The notes: generated by a model not told the origin, from the letters alone. Numbered from the stretch's first letter, positions 1-8,450 are shown. The stretch: 64,000 bases of DNA from Desulfobacteraceae bacterium UBA5616 (GCA_002423615.1 DIKO01000019.1:62001-126000), one strand, 5' to 3'. A program made the numbers and translations.

Positions 1-876
1 AAAGATTCCTTTCTTACGGACACGCTTGGGCTTTATGTTTCCTATGTGCCGGTCTGTCCCGAGGTGGAATGCGGGATGCCGGTTCCCCGTGAAAGCATGC
101 GCCTGGTGGGTGACCCTGATCATCCCCGTCTGATGACCGCAAAAACGCAAAGGGATTATACCGGCCGGATGATTTCCTGGTGCAACCGCCGCCTGGAAGA
201 ACTGGAAAAGGAAGACCTCTGCGGGTTCATCTTCAAGAAAGATTCGCCGAGCAGCGGATTGTTCAGGGTAAAGGTGTACACCGAGGCGGGCATGCCGGGC
301 CGTGTGGGATCGGGACTTTTTGCCCGGGCCTTTACCGAACGCTTTCCTTTAATTCCGGTGGAAGAGGAGGGAAGATTGAACGACCCCGAGTTCCGTGAAA
401 ATTTCATCGAGCGGATTTTCACCCTGAAACGCTGGCGTGGGGTCATGGCTGAAAAGAAGAGCCTTGGGAACATCGTCCATTTTCACACGCAAAACAAGCT
501 GCTGCTCCTTTCTCACAGTGAAACCCATTACCGGCGGATGGGGAAGCTGGTGGCCGGCGGGAAGGCCATGACTTTGGAGGAATTGTACAAAACCTACGAA
601 CAACTCCTTATGGAAGCCCTTGAACTGAAAACCACAGTGAAGAAAAACATCAACGTATTAATGCACATCCTGGGATATTTCAAAAAAGACCTTTCCGGAG
701 ATGAAAAAAAGGAAATTCTTGAAATTCTGGAACAATACCGCAAGAGCGAGGTCCCTTTGATCGTGCCGGTCACATTGGTAAACCATTATGTGAGGAGATA
801 TGACAAGGCGTATTTACAGGAGCAAACCTATTTACACCCGCACCCCACGGCACTGAAACTGAGGAACCATGCATAG
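1..876 (+). CDS. DUF523/DUF1722 (YbgA-like) protein, 5' end outside the window
   Basis: The frame is open from base 1, so the GTG at 46 is internal and the gene starts upstream of the window. The visible start carries the DUF523-type motif VPVCPEVECGMPVPRE, followed by MRLVGD. The C-terminal part (from about the segment FHTQNKLLLLSHS) is DUF1722, also called the YbgA domain, with the family's HPTALKLRNH ending. Two-domain DUF523-DUF1722 proteins are usually a little over 300 residues, so only a short N-terminal piece is missing. DUF523 carries conserved cysteines, two of which are visible here, but the molecular function is unproven. The gene converges on the next one with a 10-base gap and no obvious terminator. 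Confidence 0.85.
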   Translation, partial: KDSFLTDTLGLYVSYVPVCPEVECGMPVPRESMRLVGDPDHPRLMTAKTQRDYTGRMISWCNRRLEELEKEDLCGFIFKKDSPSSGLFRVKVYTEAGMPGRVGSGLFARAFTERFPLIPVEEEGRLNDPEFRENFIERIFTLKRWRGVMAEKKSLGNIVHFHTQNKLLLLSHSETHYRRMGKLVAGGKAMTLEELYKTYEQLLMEALELKTTVKKNINVLMHILGYFKKDLSGDEKKEILEILEQYRKSEVPLIVPVTLVNHYVRRYDKAYLQEQTYLHPHPTALKLRNHA

Positions 877-886
877 ACATTGATCT

Positions 887-2014
887 TTAACCCAATTCCT
901 TTACCAGTACTTCCACTTCTTGCCCGCCGAGGCTCCTGTCCAGTTCGACGCTCCGGTCTTTTATGGCCTGAACAATCGTGTCGATTCGGTCCGGGTTAAA
1001 GGGCATTTCATTCCGTGTCAGATATTCCCGGACCATGTGTTTGCCGCACAAAACGTTCAGGAAGTACTGTTTTTCCGTCGACCCGCCGTACGAAATGGCG
1101 CCATGTGTGCCCGCAACATGGGTTTTCACGGCGTCTCCGAAAGCGGGGGTATTGTAGTTCATGGGGCCGAAGCCGGTTTTTCGCAAACAAACGTCGTTTA
1201 CAAATTCATAATAGGCCTTGAACGTGTCCATATCGTCGGTTTTCACGTTCATCCCGTATCCCTGATCTTTCAGTGTTTTGCATGTCGTGTAAAGGTCGCC
1301 GACGCCGTTACGCTCACCGATGCCCAAAGCCGTGACTTCGATGGCCTGTGCGCCGGCCGTGACGCCCAGTACCGTATTGGCCGACGCCATGCCCATGTCG
1401 TTGTGGCAGTGAACGGCAATGCGGGTTTTCTTCCCTTCCAGCCGGGAGGCCATTTCTTTCACCAGTCGATAATACCGGTCCGGCGGAAGGCTTCCCGATG
1501 TATCCGGGAGGTTGACGAAGTCGACTTGCAGTTGATCGGCAACATAGTCAAGGGATTGCTTTAAAAGGTTTTTATCCGTCGCTCCCACATCCGCGAAGGA
1601 TAGATAAATAACCGCTTGCCGGGAAGCGGAGCGGATAACCGCTACCGACTCTGTGAGGGTTTTAAAAATCCCTTCAATCCCGAAACGTTCAAGCATGTCC
1701 ACGTTGACGCCCGAATGAAGATGGAAGTCCTTAAGCCCATTATCGGCCATCCATTTCACGTCCGCCGGGAGGGCGCGGCATAATCCCGCCATTCGCGGGT
1801 GATTGCGACGGTTCCGGGACCACTGATGCAGTTCCAGAAGATAACGGGCTTCGCTGGGATGAGCAGGCGGGTATGCCGCCTGGCAGATATCCACCCCGAG
1901 TGTTTCCTGAAACCGGGCAATCTGTTTTCTCTCCGGAAGTGAAAACATCAACCCCCGATACTGCATTCCCTCCCGGAGGGTCTGGTCGATGACAAGGATA
2001 TTCTTTTTTTTCAT
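887..2014 (-). CDS. DRE-TIM condensing enzyme (isopropylmalate/homocitrate synthase family), orphan
   Basis: This is a HMGL-like/LeuA-like acyl-CoA condensing enzyme of about 376 residues. The N-terminal DQTLREG motif (residues 9-15) and the metal-binding HCHNDMG motif are clear, and the LeuA-type sequence GIGERNGVG is present. It lacks the C-terminal allosteric LeuA_dimer domain, as homocitrate synthase (NifV type) and Re-citrate synthase relatives do. The substrate cannot be told from sequence; homocitrate, citrate (Re-face) or an isopropylmalate-like product are all possible. The ATG at 2014 (MKKKNILVIDQTLREG) was chosen because it places the catalytic motif at the usual distance. An upstream TTG at 2062 would add 16 atypical residues. 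The gene stands alone, divergent from acs. Confidence 0.8.
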   Translation of the reverse strand: MKKKNILVIDQTLREGMQYRGLMFSLPERKQIARFQETLGVDICQAAYPPAHPSEARYLLELHQWSRNRRNHPRMAGLCRALPADVKWMADNGLKDFHLHSGVNVDMLERFGIEGIFKTLTESVAVIRSASRQAVIYLSFADVGATDKNLLKQSLDYVADQLQVDFVNLPDTSGSLPPDRYYRLVKEMASRLEGKKTRIAVHCHNDMGMASANTVLGVTAGAQAIEVTALGIGERNGVGDLYTTCKTLKDQGYGMNVKTDDMDTFKAYYEFVNDVCLRKTGFGPMNYNTPAFGDAVKTHVAGTHGAISYGGSTEKQYFLNVLCGKHMVREYLTRNEMPFNPDRIDTIVQAIKDRSVELDRSLGGQEVEVLVKELG

Positions 2015-2348
2015 CGTTATATTTAATTTAATAAATTTTCTTGTACCCAGCGGATTCCACAAGATTCTGAAAATATAGACATCATTTTCGAAGATGTGTC
2101 AAGGGACGAATAAAACGGTACATTTGGGACACGTGGCTGCCTGAATGCCTTTATTTCGATAACGGCATTTTCCACCTTAGAGACCTTGGGACCGATATTC
2201 TTTCCTATCTTTTGAAAAAGAGTATAAAAATGGCTTTATTTAATACGTTAAGATAGATAGTATATTTCTGAATATCTCACACCCGACGGAAACCTGCCTC
2301 TCGGCAAAAAGTTCATATTCTGAGCTCAATAAAAGAAAGGAGCGCCTT
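2015..2348. other. Intergenic region between divergent DRE-TIM enzyme and acs
   Basis: A 334-base AT-rich gap that should hold the promoters of both divergent genes. No convincing -35/-10 pair could be assigned, and no sigma-54 element fits. The acs Shine-Dalgarno (AAAGGAG, about 2336-2342) lies at its right end. No short coding sequence or repeat stands out. Confidence 0.5.
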
Positions 2349-4313
2349 ATGAACGATTTTCTCTTTAAAGCCCCGGATCGGTTTCGGAAAACGGCGTGGA
2401 TCAGGAGCCTGTCCGAATACCGGTCCATGTATGAAAAATCCATTAACGCGCCCGAGGAGTTCTGGGTTCCCATGGCCGAAACCTTCCACTGGCAAAAACG
2501 GTGGGACAGGGTCAGGGATTACAACTTCGACATTTCCAAGGGCCCTGTTTATATCGAATGGTTCAAAAACGCCACGACCAACATCACGTATAACTGCATC
2601 GACCGTCACCTCGAAAACCGGAAGAACCAGACAGCGCTGATCTGGGAGGGAAACGACCCCGGAACCCACAGGACCCTGACCTACGGTGAACTTCACACGG
2701 AAGTCTGCAGGTTCGCCAATGTTTTAAAATCCTTCGGCATCCGGAAAGGGGACCGCGTGGCGATCTATATGCCCATGATTCCTGAACTTGCCGTCGCCAT
2801 GCTGGCCGTGGCCCGCATCGGCGCCATTCACAGCATTGTTTTCGGCGGGTTTTCAGCCGAAGCCCTGGCGGACCGTATCCTGGACAGCCAATGCGCACTT
2901 CTGGTCACAACCGACGGCGGCATGCGGGGGGCCAAGGCCGTGACCCTGAAGGACACTGCGGATCTGGCACTGAAGGCCTGTGAAAAAAAGGGGCATAAGG
3001 TCGCGCACTGCGTGGTGGTCCGACGAACGGGCCAGGACGTCGACATGAAACCGGGACGGGATTTCTGGTGGCATGAGAAAATGGCTTCGGCCGGCGAAGA
3101 CTGCGCCGTGGAATGGATGGGTGCAGAGGAACCCCTTTTCATCCTTTATACCTCGGGTTCCACGGGCAAACCCAAAGGGGTGCTTCACACCATCGGCGGG
3201 TACATGGTATATACCGGCACATCTTTTAAACATATCTTCGATTACCACGACGGAGATATTTTCTGGTGTACCGCAGATATCGGGTGGGTGACCGGCCACA
3301 GTTATATTATCTACGGTCCGCTGTCACAGGGAGCCGTCAGCGTAATGTTTGAAGGAATCCCCACCTATCCTGATCCCGGCCGCTTCTGGGAAGTGGTGGA
3401 CAAATGGAAGGTCAACCAATTCTATACGGCGCCCACGGCCATAAGGACCCTGATGGCCCAGGGGACAAAATGGGTTGAGCCCTATGACCTTTCCAGTCTG
3501 AGGGTCCTGGGGACCGTGGGAGAGCCCATCAATCCGGAAGCCTGGAAATGGTATTTCATTCACATCGGGAAAGAACAATGCCCCATCGTGGATACCTGGT
3601 GGCAAACGGAAACCGGAGGGGTGCTCATCACTCCGCTTCCCTATGCCATCGATCAGAAGCCGGGCTCGGCGGCCCTCCCCTTCTTTTCGATTAAACCTGC
3701 TATTCTGAACGAATTCGGAGAGGCGATGGAGGGTGCCTGCGAAGGCATTTTGGCCATCGAGGAGCCCTGGCCGGGTCAGATGCGGACGGTGTACGGGGAC
3801 CACAGCCGGTTTGAACAGACTTATTTTCAGATGTTCAAGGGATATTATTTTACCGGAGACGGCTGTAAACGGGATGCCGACGGGTATTACTGGATCACCG
3901 GCAGGGTGGATGACGTCATCAATGTTTCAGGCCATCGCATGGGCACTGCGGAAGTGGAGAGCGCCCTGGTGTCTCACAGGGATGTGGCTGAAGCCGCGGT
4001 CATCGGCTATCCCCACCCGATCAAGGGACAGGGCATATACGCCTACGTCACCCTGCGGATTTCAGCCGAACCGGGCGACGGCCTTGCGGATGAACTGAAA
4101 AAGCATGTGAAAAAGGAAATCGGCCCCATTGCCGTGCCGGACATCATCCATTTCGCCCCGTCCCTTCCCAAAACCCGTTCCGGTAAAATCATGCGCAGAA
4201 TTTTAAGAAAAATCGCATCGGATGATTTCGAGAATCTCGGCGATACCTCGACCCTTGGGGATCCATCGGTTGTCGAGGCGCTGATTGAACAGCACAAACT
4301 GCTGGTGAAATAG
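2349..4313 (+). CDS. acs: Acetyl-CoA synthetase (AMP-forming)
   Basis: This enzyme activates acetate with ATP and CoA to acetyl-CoA through acetyl-AMP. Its length (654 residues) is normal for Acs. Visible features are the N-terminal ACAS_N region (WFKNATTNITYNCIDRHL), the P-loop-like TSGSTGKPKG at about residue 268, the acetate-pocket motif DTWWQTETGG, the hinge region TGRVDDVINVSGHR, and the catalytic lysine in TRSGKIMRR (about K613), which is the usual site of regulatory acetylation. A good Shine-Dalgarno (AAAGGAG) precedes the ATG. A strong hairpin with a T-run follows the stop. In a sulfate reducer it could serve acetate assimilation or oxidation; the sequence does not decide which. Confidence 0.97.
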   Translation: MNDFLFKAPDRFRKTAWIRSLSEYRSMYEKSINAPEEFWVPMAETFHWQKRWDRVRDYNFDISKGPVYIEWFKNATTNITYNCIDRHLENRKNQTALIWEGNDPGTHRTLTYGELHTEVCRFANVLKSFGIRKGDRVAIYMPMIPELAVAMLAVARIGAIHSIVFGGFSAEALADRILDSQCALLVTTDGGMRGAKAVTLKDTADLALKACEKKGHKVAHCVVVRRTGQDVDMKPGRDFWWHEKMASAGEDCAVEWMGAEEPLFILYTSGSTGKPKGVLHTIGGYMVYTGTSFKHIFDYHDGDIFWCTADIGWVTGHSYIIYGPLSQGAVSVMFEGIPTYPDPGRFWEVVDKWKVNQFYTAPTAIRTLMAQGTKWVEPYDLSSLRVLGTVGEPINPEAWKWYFIHIGKEQCPIVDTWWQTETGGVLITPLPYAIDQKPGSAALPFFSIKPAILNEFGEAMEGACEGILAIEEPWPGQMRTVYGDHSRFEQTYFQMFKGYYFTGDGCKRDADGYYWITGRVDDVINVSGHRMGTAEVESALVSHRDVAEAAVIGYPHPIKGQGIYAYVTLRISAEPGDGLADELKKHVKKEIGPIAVPDIIHFAPSLPKTRSGKIMRRILRKIASDDFENLGDTSTLGDPSVVEALIEQHKLLVK

Positions 4314-4314
4314 A

Positions 4315-4352
4315 AACGCCGGGGAGACGAGATAACCACCCCGGCGTTTTTT
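4315..4352 (+). terminator. Rho-independent terminator after acs
   Basis: A perfect 10-bp stem (AACGCCGGGG at 4315-4324 and CCCCGGCGTT at 4339-4348) with a 14-base loop runs into six T residues at 4347-4352. It lies directly after the acs stop. The minus-strand side is only moderately T-rich, so it may stop the convergent nitronate monooxygenase transcript less efficiently. Confidence 0.88.
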
Positions 4353-4359
4353 CCTATGC

Positions 4360-5436
4360 TCAGATTGCCGAAAGCGCGAATTCGGTTTTAAGGGAGTCGA
4401 TCAGTTCCTTAACGGAGACGATTTCCTTGACCCGGTGGGCGTTTGCGCCGGCAAAGGCAAAACCGTTTTTCAATTTTCCCTTGCGCGCGTTTGAAAGGGC
4501 CAGGGCAATGCAATAGGGACTTTTTTCAACATCACAGGTTTTAATGCAGTGAAAGGGGCATTTGAACGGTTTTTTTCTGCCATCGTTGACTTCACAGATG
4601 AACTCGTTTTTAATGGCCCTTCCCGGAAGCCCCACCGGACTTTTAATGACCACCATGTCCTCTTCCCTGGCTTCAATATAGGCCTGCTTGAATTTGTCAT
4701 CCGCATCGCATTCGTGGGTGGCGACAAACCGCGTTCCCATCTGGACCCCGGATGCCCCCATGTCGAGGAATTTCCGGATATCATTGCCGGTAAAAATGCC
4801 GCCGGCTGCGATGATGGGAATGGAGCGTTTGATCTTTTCCTCAAACGGCTTGACGGCATCCAGAACAGCCTTGACCAGATTTTCCAGGGAAAAAGCCGGG
4901 TTGTCGATCTCCTCCGGCTTAAAACCCAGATGACCCCCGGCCATGGGACCCTCCACCACAAAGCCATCCGGCGCATAATTAAATTTCTGGAGCCATTTCG
5001 TGCAGATGAGTTTGGCGGCCCTGCCGGAGGAGACAATGGGAACCAGCCGGGTTTTGCATCCGTCTTTCAGGTATGCGGGTAGATCCATGGGAAGGCCGGC
5101 GCCGGAAAAGATCACGTCGATGCCTTCTTCAATGGAAGTCCGGACCATGTCTCCGAAGTTGGTCAACGCCACCATCACATTGACACCAAGCACACCTCTG
5201 GTCATTTCCTTGGCTTTTCTGATTTCTCTTTGCAGGGCCCGTATATTGGCTTTAATGCTGTTGGTAATGATGTCCGGTTCGGCGATTCCTGCCATGGCTG
5301 CGGCGATAACCCCGATTCCCCCCTCGTTGGCCACGGCTGAAGCCAGCCTCGAAAGCGAAATTCCGACACCCATTCCCCCCTGAATAATAGGAATATTACT
5401 GACCAGGTTTCCAATCTTTAATTCGGGAAAACCCAT
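4360..5436 (-). CDS. Nitronate monooxygenase / 2-nitropropane dioxygenase family flavoprotein
   Basis: This is an FMN-dependent TIM-barrel protein of the NMO/FabK family (358 residues). The N-terminal motif IIQGGMGVGIS, the central FVVEGPMAGGHLG with the family's catalytic-type histidine, and the phosphate-binding AAGGIFTGNDI and GASGVQMGTRF motifs are visible. Members oxidise alkyl nitronates or, in the FabK branch, reduce enoyl-ACP; the sequence does not settle the substrate. A cysteine-rich C-terminal segment (CPFHCIKTC) is present; a link to metal or redox chemistry is only possible. GAGG lies about five bases before the ATG. A second, shorter NMO paralogue sits at about 42 kb. Confidence 0.88.
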   Translation of the reverse strand: MGFPELKIGNLVSNIPIIQGGMGVGISLSRLASAVANEGGIGVIAAAMAGIAEPDIITNSIKANIRALQREIRKAKEMTRGVLGVNVMVALTNFGDMVRTSIEEGIDVIFSGAGLPMDLPAYLKDGCKTRLVPIVSSGRAAKLICTKWLQKFNYAPDGFVVEGPMAGGHLGFKPEEIDNPAFSLENLVKAVLDAVKPFEEKIKRSIPIIAAGGIFTGNDIRKFLDMGASGVQMGTRFVATHECDADDKFKQAYIEAREEDMVVIKSPVGLPGRAIKNEFICEVNDGRKKPFKCPFHCIKTCDVEKSPYCIALALSNARKGKLKNGFAFAGANAHRVKEIVSVKELIDSLKTEFALSAI

Positions 5437-5592
5437 ATATACCTCTTAGTTATCATGATTTAAGTGATTTGGGAGAGATTTCGCTCTCTTAAATAATTTT
5501 TAGTTTTTATAAGAATGACGCCTCAATTACAAGGAAAATCTCTTGGAAGCGATGAATCCTCAGAAACCCGTTCATCAATTAAAGGAGAAAAT

Positions 5593-5985
5593 TTATTTGG
5601 CGAGTTTAATGGCAAGAGCGGCGACGACGCCCCAGATAAGATTAGCCGCCGCGACAACAAGAGGGGTTAATTCTCCAAGCCTTAGACCGAACAAGCCCTG
5701 ATTCGTCATGTGGGGGAAAACCACCAGCAGTTGAAAAAGGGTGGGGAAAATGCTCATGACCGCACCCTTTGAAATTGCTTTTGAGTTCAACACCGGCATT
5801 ACAAACAACAGGCCCCACAACCCTCCCCACACAATTCGGGGGTAAAGCCATTTGGCGGTGAGGGCCGGGGCCATGGAAACCCCCATTGATCCGGTAAAAC
5901 CGCAGTCGCCCGAAAACCAGACGGCAAGGCTGTTTGCCAAAGCACCCAGGCATCCTGCAGAAAAACAGATCAATATCCTTTTCAT
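5593..5985 (-). CDS. Small hydrophobic membrane protein, unknown function
   Basis: A 130-residue protein with about four hydrophobic segments: residues about 4-22, 48-66, a stretch around SIFPTLFQLLVVF, and a C-terminal helix ending AALAIKLAK. It is likely an integral inner-membrane protein. I do not recognise a named family, and no catalytic motif is evident. It reads in the same direction as the cold-shock gene upstream (about 16 bases between them) and may be co-transcribed with it. Confidence 0.65.
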   Translation of the reverse strand: MKRILICFSAGCLGALANSLAVWFSGDCGFTGSMGVSMAPALTAKWLYPRIVWGGLWGLLFVMPVLNSKAISKGAVMSIFPTLFQLLVVFPHMTNQGLFGLRLGELTPLVVAAANLIWGVVAALAIKLAK

Positions 5986-6001
5986 CCGGAGTTCTTTCCC
6001 A

Positions 6002-6205
6002 TCAGGACTTTGTCGGCCTCAAATTATAGGCCTGCTTGCCCTGGGCGGTATCTTTCAGTTCAAATGTCACCGGATCATCCTTTAAAAGGCCGAAGTGGCC
6101 ATATTCCTTTATTCCCGATTTGTGAAGAAAGATATCGCCATGTTCTAAGGTTGTTACAAACCCATACCCTTTTTTTTCCTTGTACCATTTAATTCGGCCT
6201 TCCAT
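6002..6205 (-). CDS. Cold-shock-domain protein (CspA family)
   Basis: A 67-residue single OB-fold nucleic-acid chaperone. It has RNP1-like KGYGFV and RNP2-like DIFLH, the two RNA-binding strands of the cold-shock domain. The ATG at 6205 (MEGRIKWYKEKKGYGFV) gives the standard CspA layout and has GGAAAGGA about ten bases upstream. A longer frame to 6268 would add 21 residues unlike the family. It is probably transcribed from a promoter about 170 bases upstream, leaving a long 5' UTR as in many csp mRNAs. Confidence 0.9.
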   Translation of the reverse strand: MEGRIKWYKEKKGYGFVTTLEHGDIFLHKSGIKEYGHFGLLKDDPVTFELKDTAQGKQAYNLRPTKS

Positions 6206-6471
6206 ATATCTTCTGTCCTTTCCTGAAAAGATTTTGCAACTCTTTTGGAGGCCACTTTGAAAAAACATCTAAAAGCTGAATCTGGTTTTTAGAAGGATTC
6301 CAAAACGAAGTCCCAAGATATGCCATGATATTTCAATAAACCGGAAAACATCCCCGAAATATTTTCCCTTAATCATAGTCCTTTTTTTGGGAAATGCAAG
6401 CAATTGTTCCTGTTTGAGCAGAGGAAAGCCGGAACTTCAGTTATTTTTATCAACAATCTGCGACAAAGCAC
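6206..6471. other. Non-coding: csp 5' leader and divergent promoter region
   Basis: No open frame here looks coding. The left part is the probable 5' UTR of the cold-shock gene on the minus strand and contains its candidate promoter. The right part leads into the ilv promoter on the plus strand. Confidence 0.5.
6372..6399 (-). promoter_or_regulatory. Candidate sigma-70 promoter of the cold-shock gene
   Basis: Read on the minus strand, TTGCAT (6394-6399), a 16-base spacer and TATGAT (6372-6377) form a plausible -35/-10 pair. It would give a leader of about 160 bases before the ATG, a length typical of cold-shock mRNAs whose leaders regulate translation. This rests on motif matching alone. Confidence 0.4.
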
Positions 6472-6500
6472 TTGACATAACCCTCACCACCTGTTAAGAG
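6472..6500 (+). promoter_or_regulatory. Candidate promoter of the ilv operon
   Basis: A consensus -35 box TTGACA (6472-6477) is followed after 17 bases by a weak -10 box TAAGAG (6495-6500). Transcription would start near 6507, about 25 bases before the leader peptide ATG, as expected for an attenuated operon. Confidence 0.5.
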
Positions 6501-6532
6501 TTCCGGAACGATAAATAAAAACCTATAAATTC

Positions 6533-6610
6533 ATGAAGACCATTAACAACCTCCTTATCAGCATTATTATCGTCCCCGTCGTCATCGTCGGCGATCGGGG
6601 AAAGGGTTGA
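6533..6610 (+). CDS. ilv operon leader peptide (25 residues)
   Basis: A short frame begins with ATG at 6533 and ends with TGA at 6608-6610. Residues 7-19 are almost entirely branched-chain amino acids: LLI, then S, then IIIVPVVIV (7 Ile, 2 Leu and 4 Val in 25 residues overall). This is the signature of a translated attenuation leader for isoleucine/valine/leucine biosynthesis. It is immediately followed by a strong terminator and by ilvD. The stop codon overlaps the segment that would pair as antiterminator. The Shine-Dalgarno is weak. The peptide itself probably has no function; ribosome stalling on its codons would sense charged branched-chain tRNAs. Confidence 0.85.
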   Translation: MKTINNLLISIIIVPVVIVGDRGKG

Positions 6611-6688
6611 TAATGGCTAAAAAATAGATAAACCCAAATAAAGCAAAAAAAACCGTTATCAGCCCGAAACTGATAACGGTTTTTTTTT
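6553..6688 (+). promoter_or_regulatory. Four-segment transcription attenuator of the ilv operon
   Basis: Four pairing segments can be read directly: 1 = 6553-6562 (CCTTATCAGC, inside the leader codons), 2 = 6606-6616 (GTTGATAATGG, over the leader stop), 3 = 6653-6663 (CCGTTATCAGC) and 4 = 6670-6679 (CTGATAACGG). Segments 1:2 pair over 8 bp plus 2 after a bulge, 2:3 over 11 bp including G-U pairs, and 3:4 forms the terminator. The Ile/Val codon run lies between 1 and 2. A ribosome stalled there would mask 1 and free 2 to pair with 3 (antitermination), while one reaching the stop masks 2 and lets 3:4 terminate. Confidence 0.82.
6651..6688 (+). terminator. Attenuator terminator before ilvD
   Basis: A perfect 12-bp stem (AACCGTTATCAG at 6651-6662 and CTGATAACGGTT at 6670-6681) with a 7-base loop is followed by an uninterrupted T-run to 6688. 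It ends 20 bases before the ilvD ATG, so it must be overcome for the operon to be expressed. Confidence 0.92.
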
Positions 6689-6708
6689 GGGGGGGGAAGG
6701 AAATCCGG

Positions 6709-8379
6709 ATGAAAAGCGATATCGTAAAAATTGGGATCGAAAGGGCTCCCCACAGAGCACTTTTCAAGGCCATGGGTTACACCAGTGAGGAAATATCCCG
6801 ACCCCTCATCGGTGTCGCCAATTCGGCCAACAGCATTATCCCCGGGCACATTCATTTGAACCGGATCACGGAAGCCGTCAAGACCGGCATCACCATGGCC
6901 GGAGGCATGCCGGTGGAATTCGGCGTGATCGGCGTATGCGACGGCATTGCCATGAACCATACGGGCATGAAATATTCTCTGGGAAGCCGCGAACTGATCG
7001 CCGATTCCATCGAAGTCATGGCCGTTGCCCATGCTTTTGACGCCATGGTCATGGTCACCAATTGCGATAAGATTGTTCCGGGGATGCTGATGGCGGCTGC
7101 CCGTCTGGATCTGCCCACGGTTGTGATCGGCGGGGGCCCCATGCTGGCCGGACGCCACCCCCAGAGGAACGACAAGGGAAAAATCGACCTCATCTCTGTT
7201 TTCGAGGCGGTGGGCGCCGTCAAATCCGGAAAAATGACCGAACGGGAACTCGCCGTCATTGAGGATGCGGCATGTCCCACCTGCGGGTCCTGCGCCGGTA
7301 TGTTTACGGCGAATTCCATGAACTGTCTGACCGAGGCCATCGGCATGGGACTGCCGGGCAACGGCACCATTCCGGCGGTGATGTCTGCCCGCATCCGACT
7401 CGCCAAGGAGGCCGGCATGCAGGTGATGCGGTTATTGAAGGAAAATATAACCCCCCGAAAAATTTTAACCCGGGAAGCATTCTTGAATGCTTTAACCGTG
7501 GATATGGCCCTCGGATGTTCAACCAACACCGTGCTCCACCTCCCGGCCATCGCCAATGAGGCGAATATTTCCATTGATTTGAACAAGATCAATGAGATCA
7601 GCGAGAGAACGCCCCACCTGTGTTCTCTCAGCCCGGGAGGAATCCACCATATAGAGGATTTAAACCATGCCGGGGGGATTCCCGCCCTCATGAAAATCCT
7701 CTCCGAAGCCGGATTGATCCATAAAAACTGTATTACGGCAACCGGAAGAACCGTGGGGGAGAATATCTCCCCATACCCTGTCTTAGACCCCGAGGTGATC
7801 CGGAGCCTGGACAATCCTTATCATCAACAGGGCGGGCTGGCGATTTTGTTCGGAAATCTCGCCCCGGACGGATGTGTGGTCAAGCAGTCCGCGGTCCGCG
7901 ACGAGATGCTGCGCCACCGGGGTCCCGCACGTGTTTTTGATTCGGAGGAAGATGCCGTAACGGCCATTCTGGATAACCGGATCCGGAAAGGCGATGTTAT
8001 TGTGCTGCGGTATGAAGGTCCCATGGGCGGACCCGGCATGCGGGAAATGCTGACGCCCACATCGGCGATTGCCGGGATGGGTCTGGACGCCCATGTGGCA
8101 CTGATCACCGACGGTCGGTTTTCCGGCGGCACACGGGGAGCGGCCATCGGCCATGTATCCCCGGAAGCCATGCAGCAGGGCCCCATTGCGGCGGTTCGGG
8201 AAAACGATATCATCGCCATCGATATCCCCGGCAAAACCATTACATTGAAGGTGGATGAAAATGAAATCCGGACACGGCTGGCCAATTGGAAAAGACCGGA
8301 GATGAAAATCAAACACGGTTACATGGCCCGGTATGCCAAACTGGTTTCGTCGGCCGACAAGGGCGCCGTTATCCGATAA
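6709..8379 (+). CDS. ilvD: Dihydroxy-acid dehydratase
   Basis: Iron-sulfur dehydratase converting 2,3-dihydroxy-isovalerate and 2,3-dihydroxy-3-methylvalerate to the 2-oxoacids of the valine and isoleucine pathways. It is 556 residues, a normal length. Cluster and metal ligands are visible in TNCDKIVPG (C119, D120) and in CPTCGSC (C189, C192, C195), and the C-terminal TDGRFSGGTRG motif is present. GGAAGGA precedes the ATG at a proper distance, directly after the attenuator T-run. It is the first structural gene of the ilvDBNC-cimA-leuA operon. Confidence 0.97.
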   Translation: MKSDIVKIGIERAPHRALFKAMGYTSEEISRPLIGVANSANSIIPGHIHLNRITEAVKTGITMAGGMPVEFGVIGVCDGIAMNHTGMKYSLGSRELIADSIEVMAVAHAFDAMVMVTNCDKIVPGMLMAAARLDLPTVVIGGGPMLAGRHPQRNDKGKIDLISVFEAVGAVKSGKMTERELAVIEDAACPTCGSCAGMFTANSMNCLTEAIGMGLPGNGTIPAVMSARIRLAKEAGMQVMRLLKENITPRKILTREAFLNALTVDMALGCSTNTVLHLPAIANEANISIDLNKINEISERTPHLCSLSPGGIHHIEDLNHAGGIPALMKILSEAGLIHKNCITATGRTVGENISPYPVLDPEVIRSLDNPYHQQGGLAILFGNLAPDGCVVKQSAVRDEMLRHRGPARVFDSEEDAVTAILDNRIRKGDVIVLRYEGPMGGPGMREMLTPTSAIAGMGLDAHVALITDGRFSGGTRGAAIGHVSPEAMQQGPIAAVRENDIIAIDIPGKTITLKVDENEIRTRLANWKRPEMKIKHGYMARYAKLVSSADKGAVIR

Positions 8380-8450
8380 CAGCAGTTTTACCAGATCATC
8401 CATCTTTGGAATACGCATGAATCATAAAAAGGAAACACCGGGAAAATGAT

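Noticed and set aside
2129..2145. Possible -24/-12 promoter (TGGGACACGTGGCTGC) upstream of acs
   Set aside because: The GG-to-GC spacing is one base too long and the TTGC block is not matched, so it does not meet the sigma-54 consensus.
6852..7814. 320-codon open frame on the minus strand inside ilvD
   Set aside because: It is antisense to a fully conserved ilvD and its translation resembles no protein family. Long antisense frames are expected in GC-rich coding DNA.
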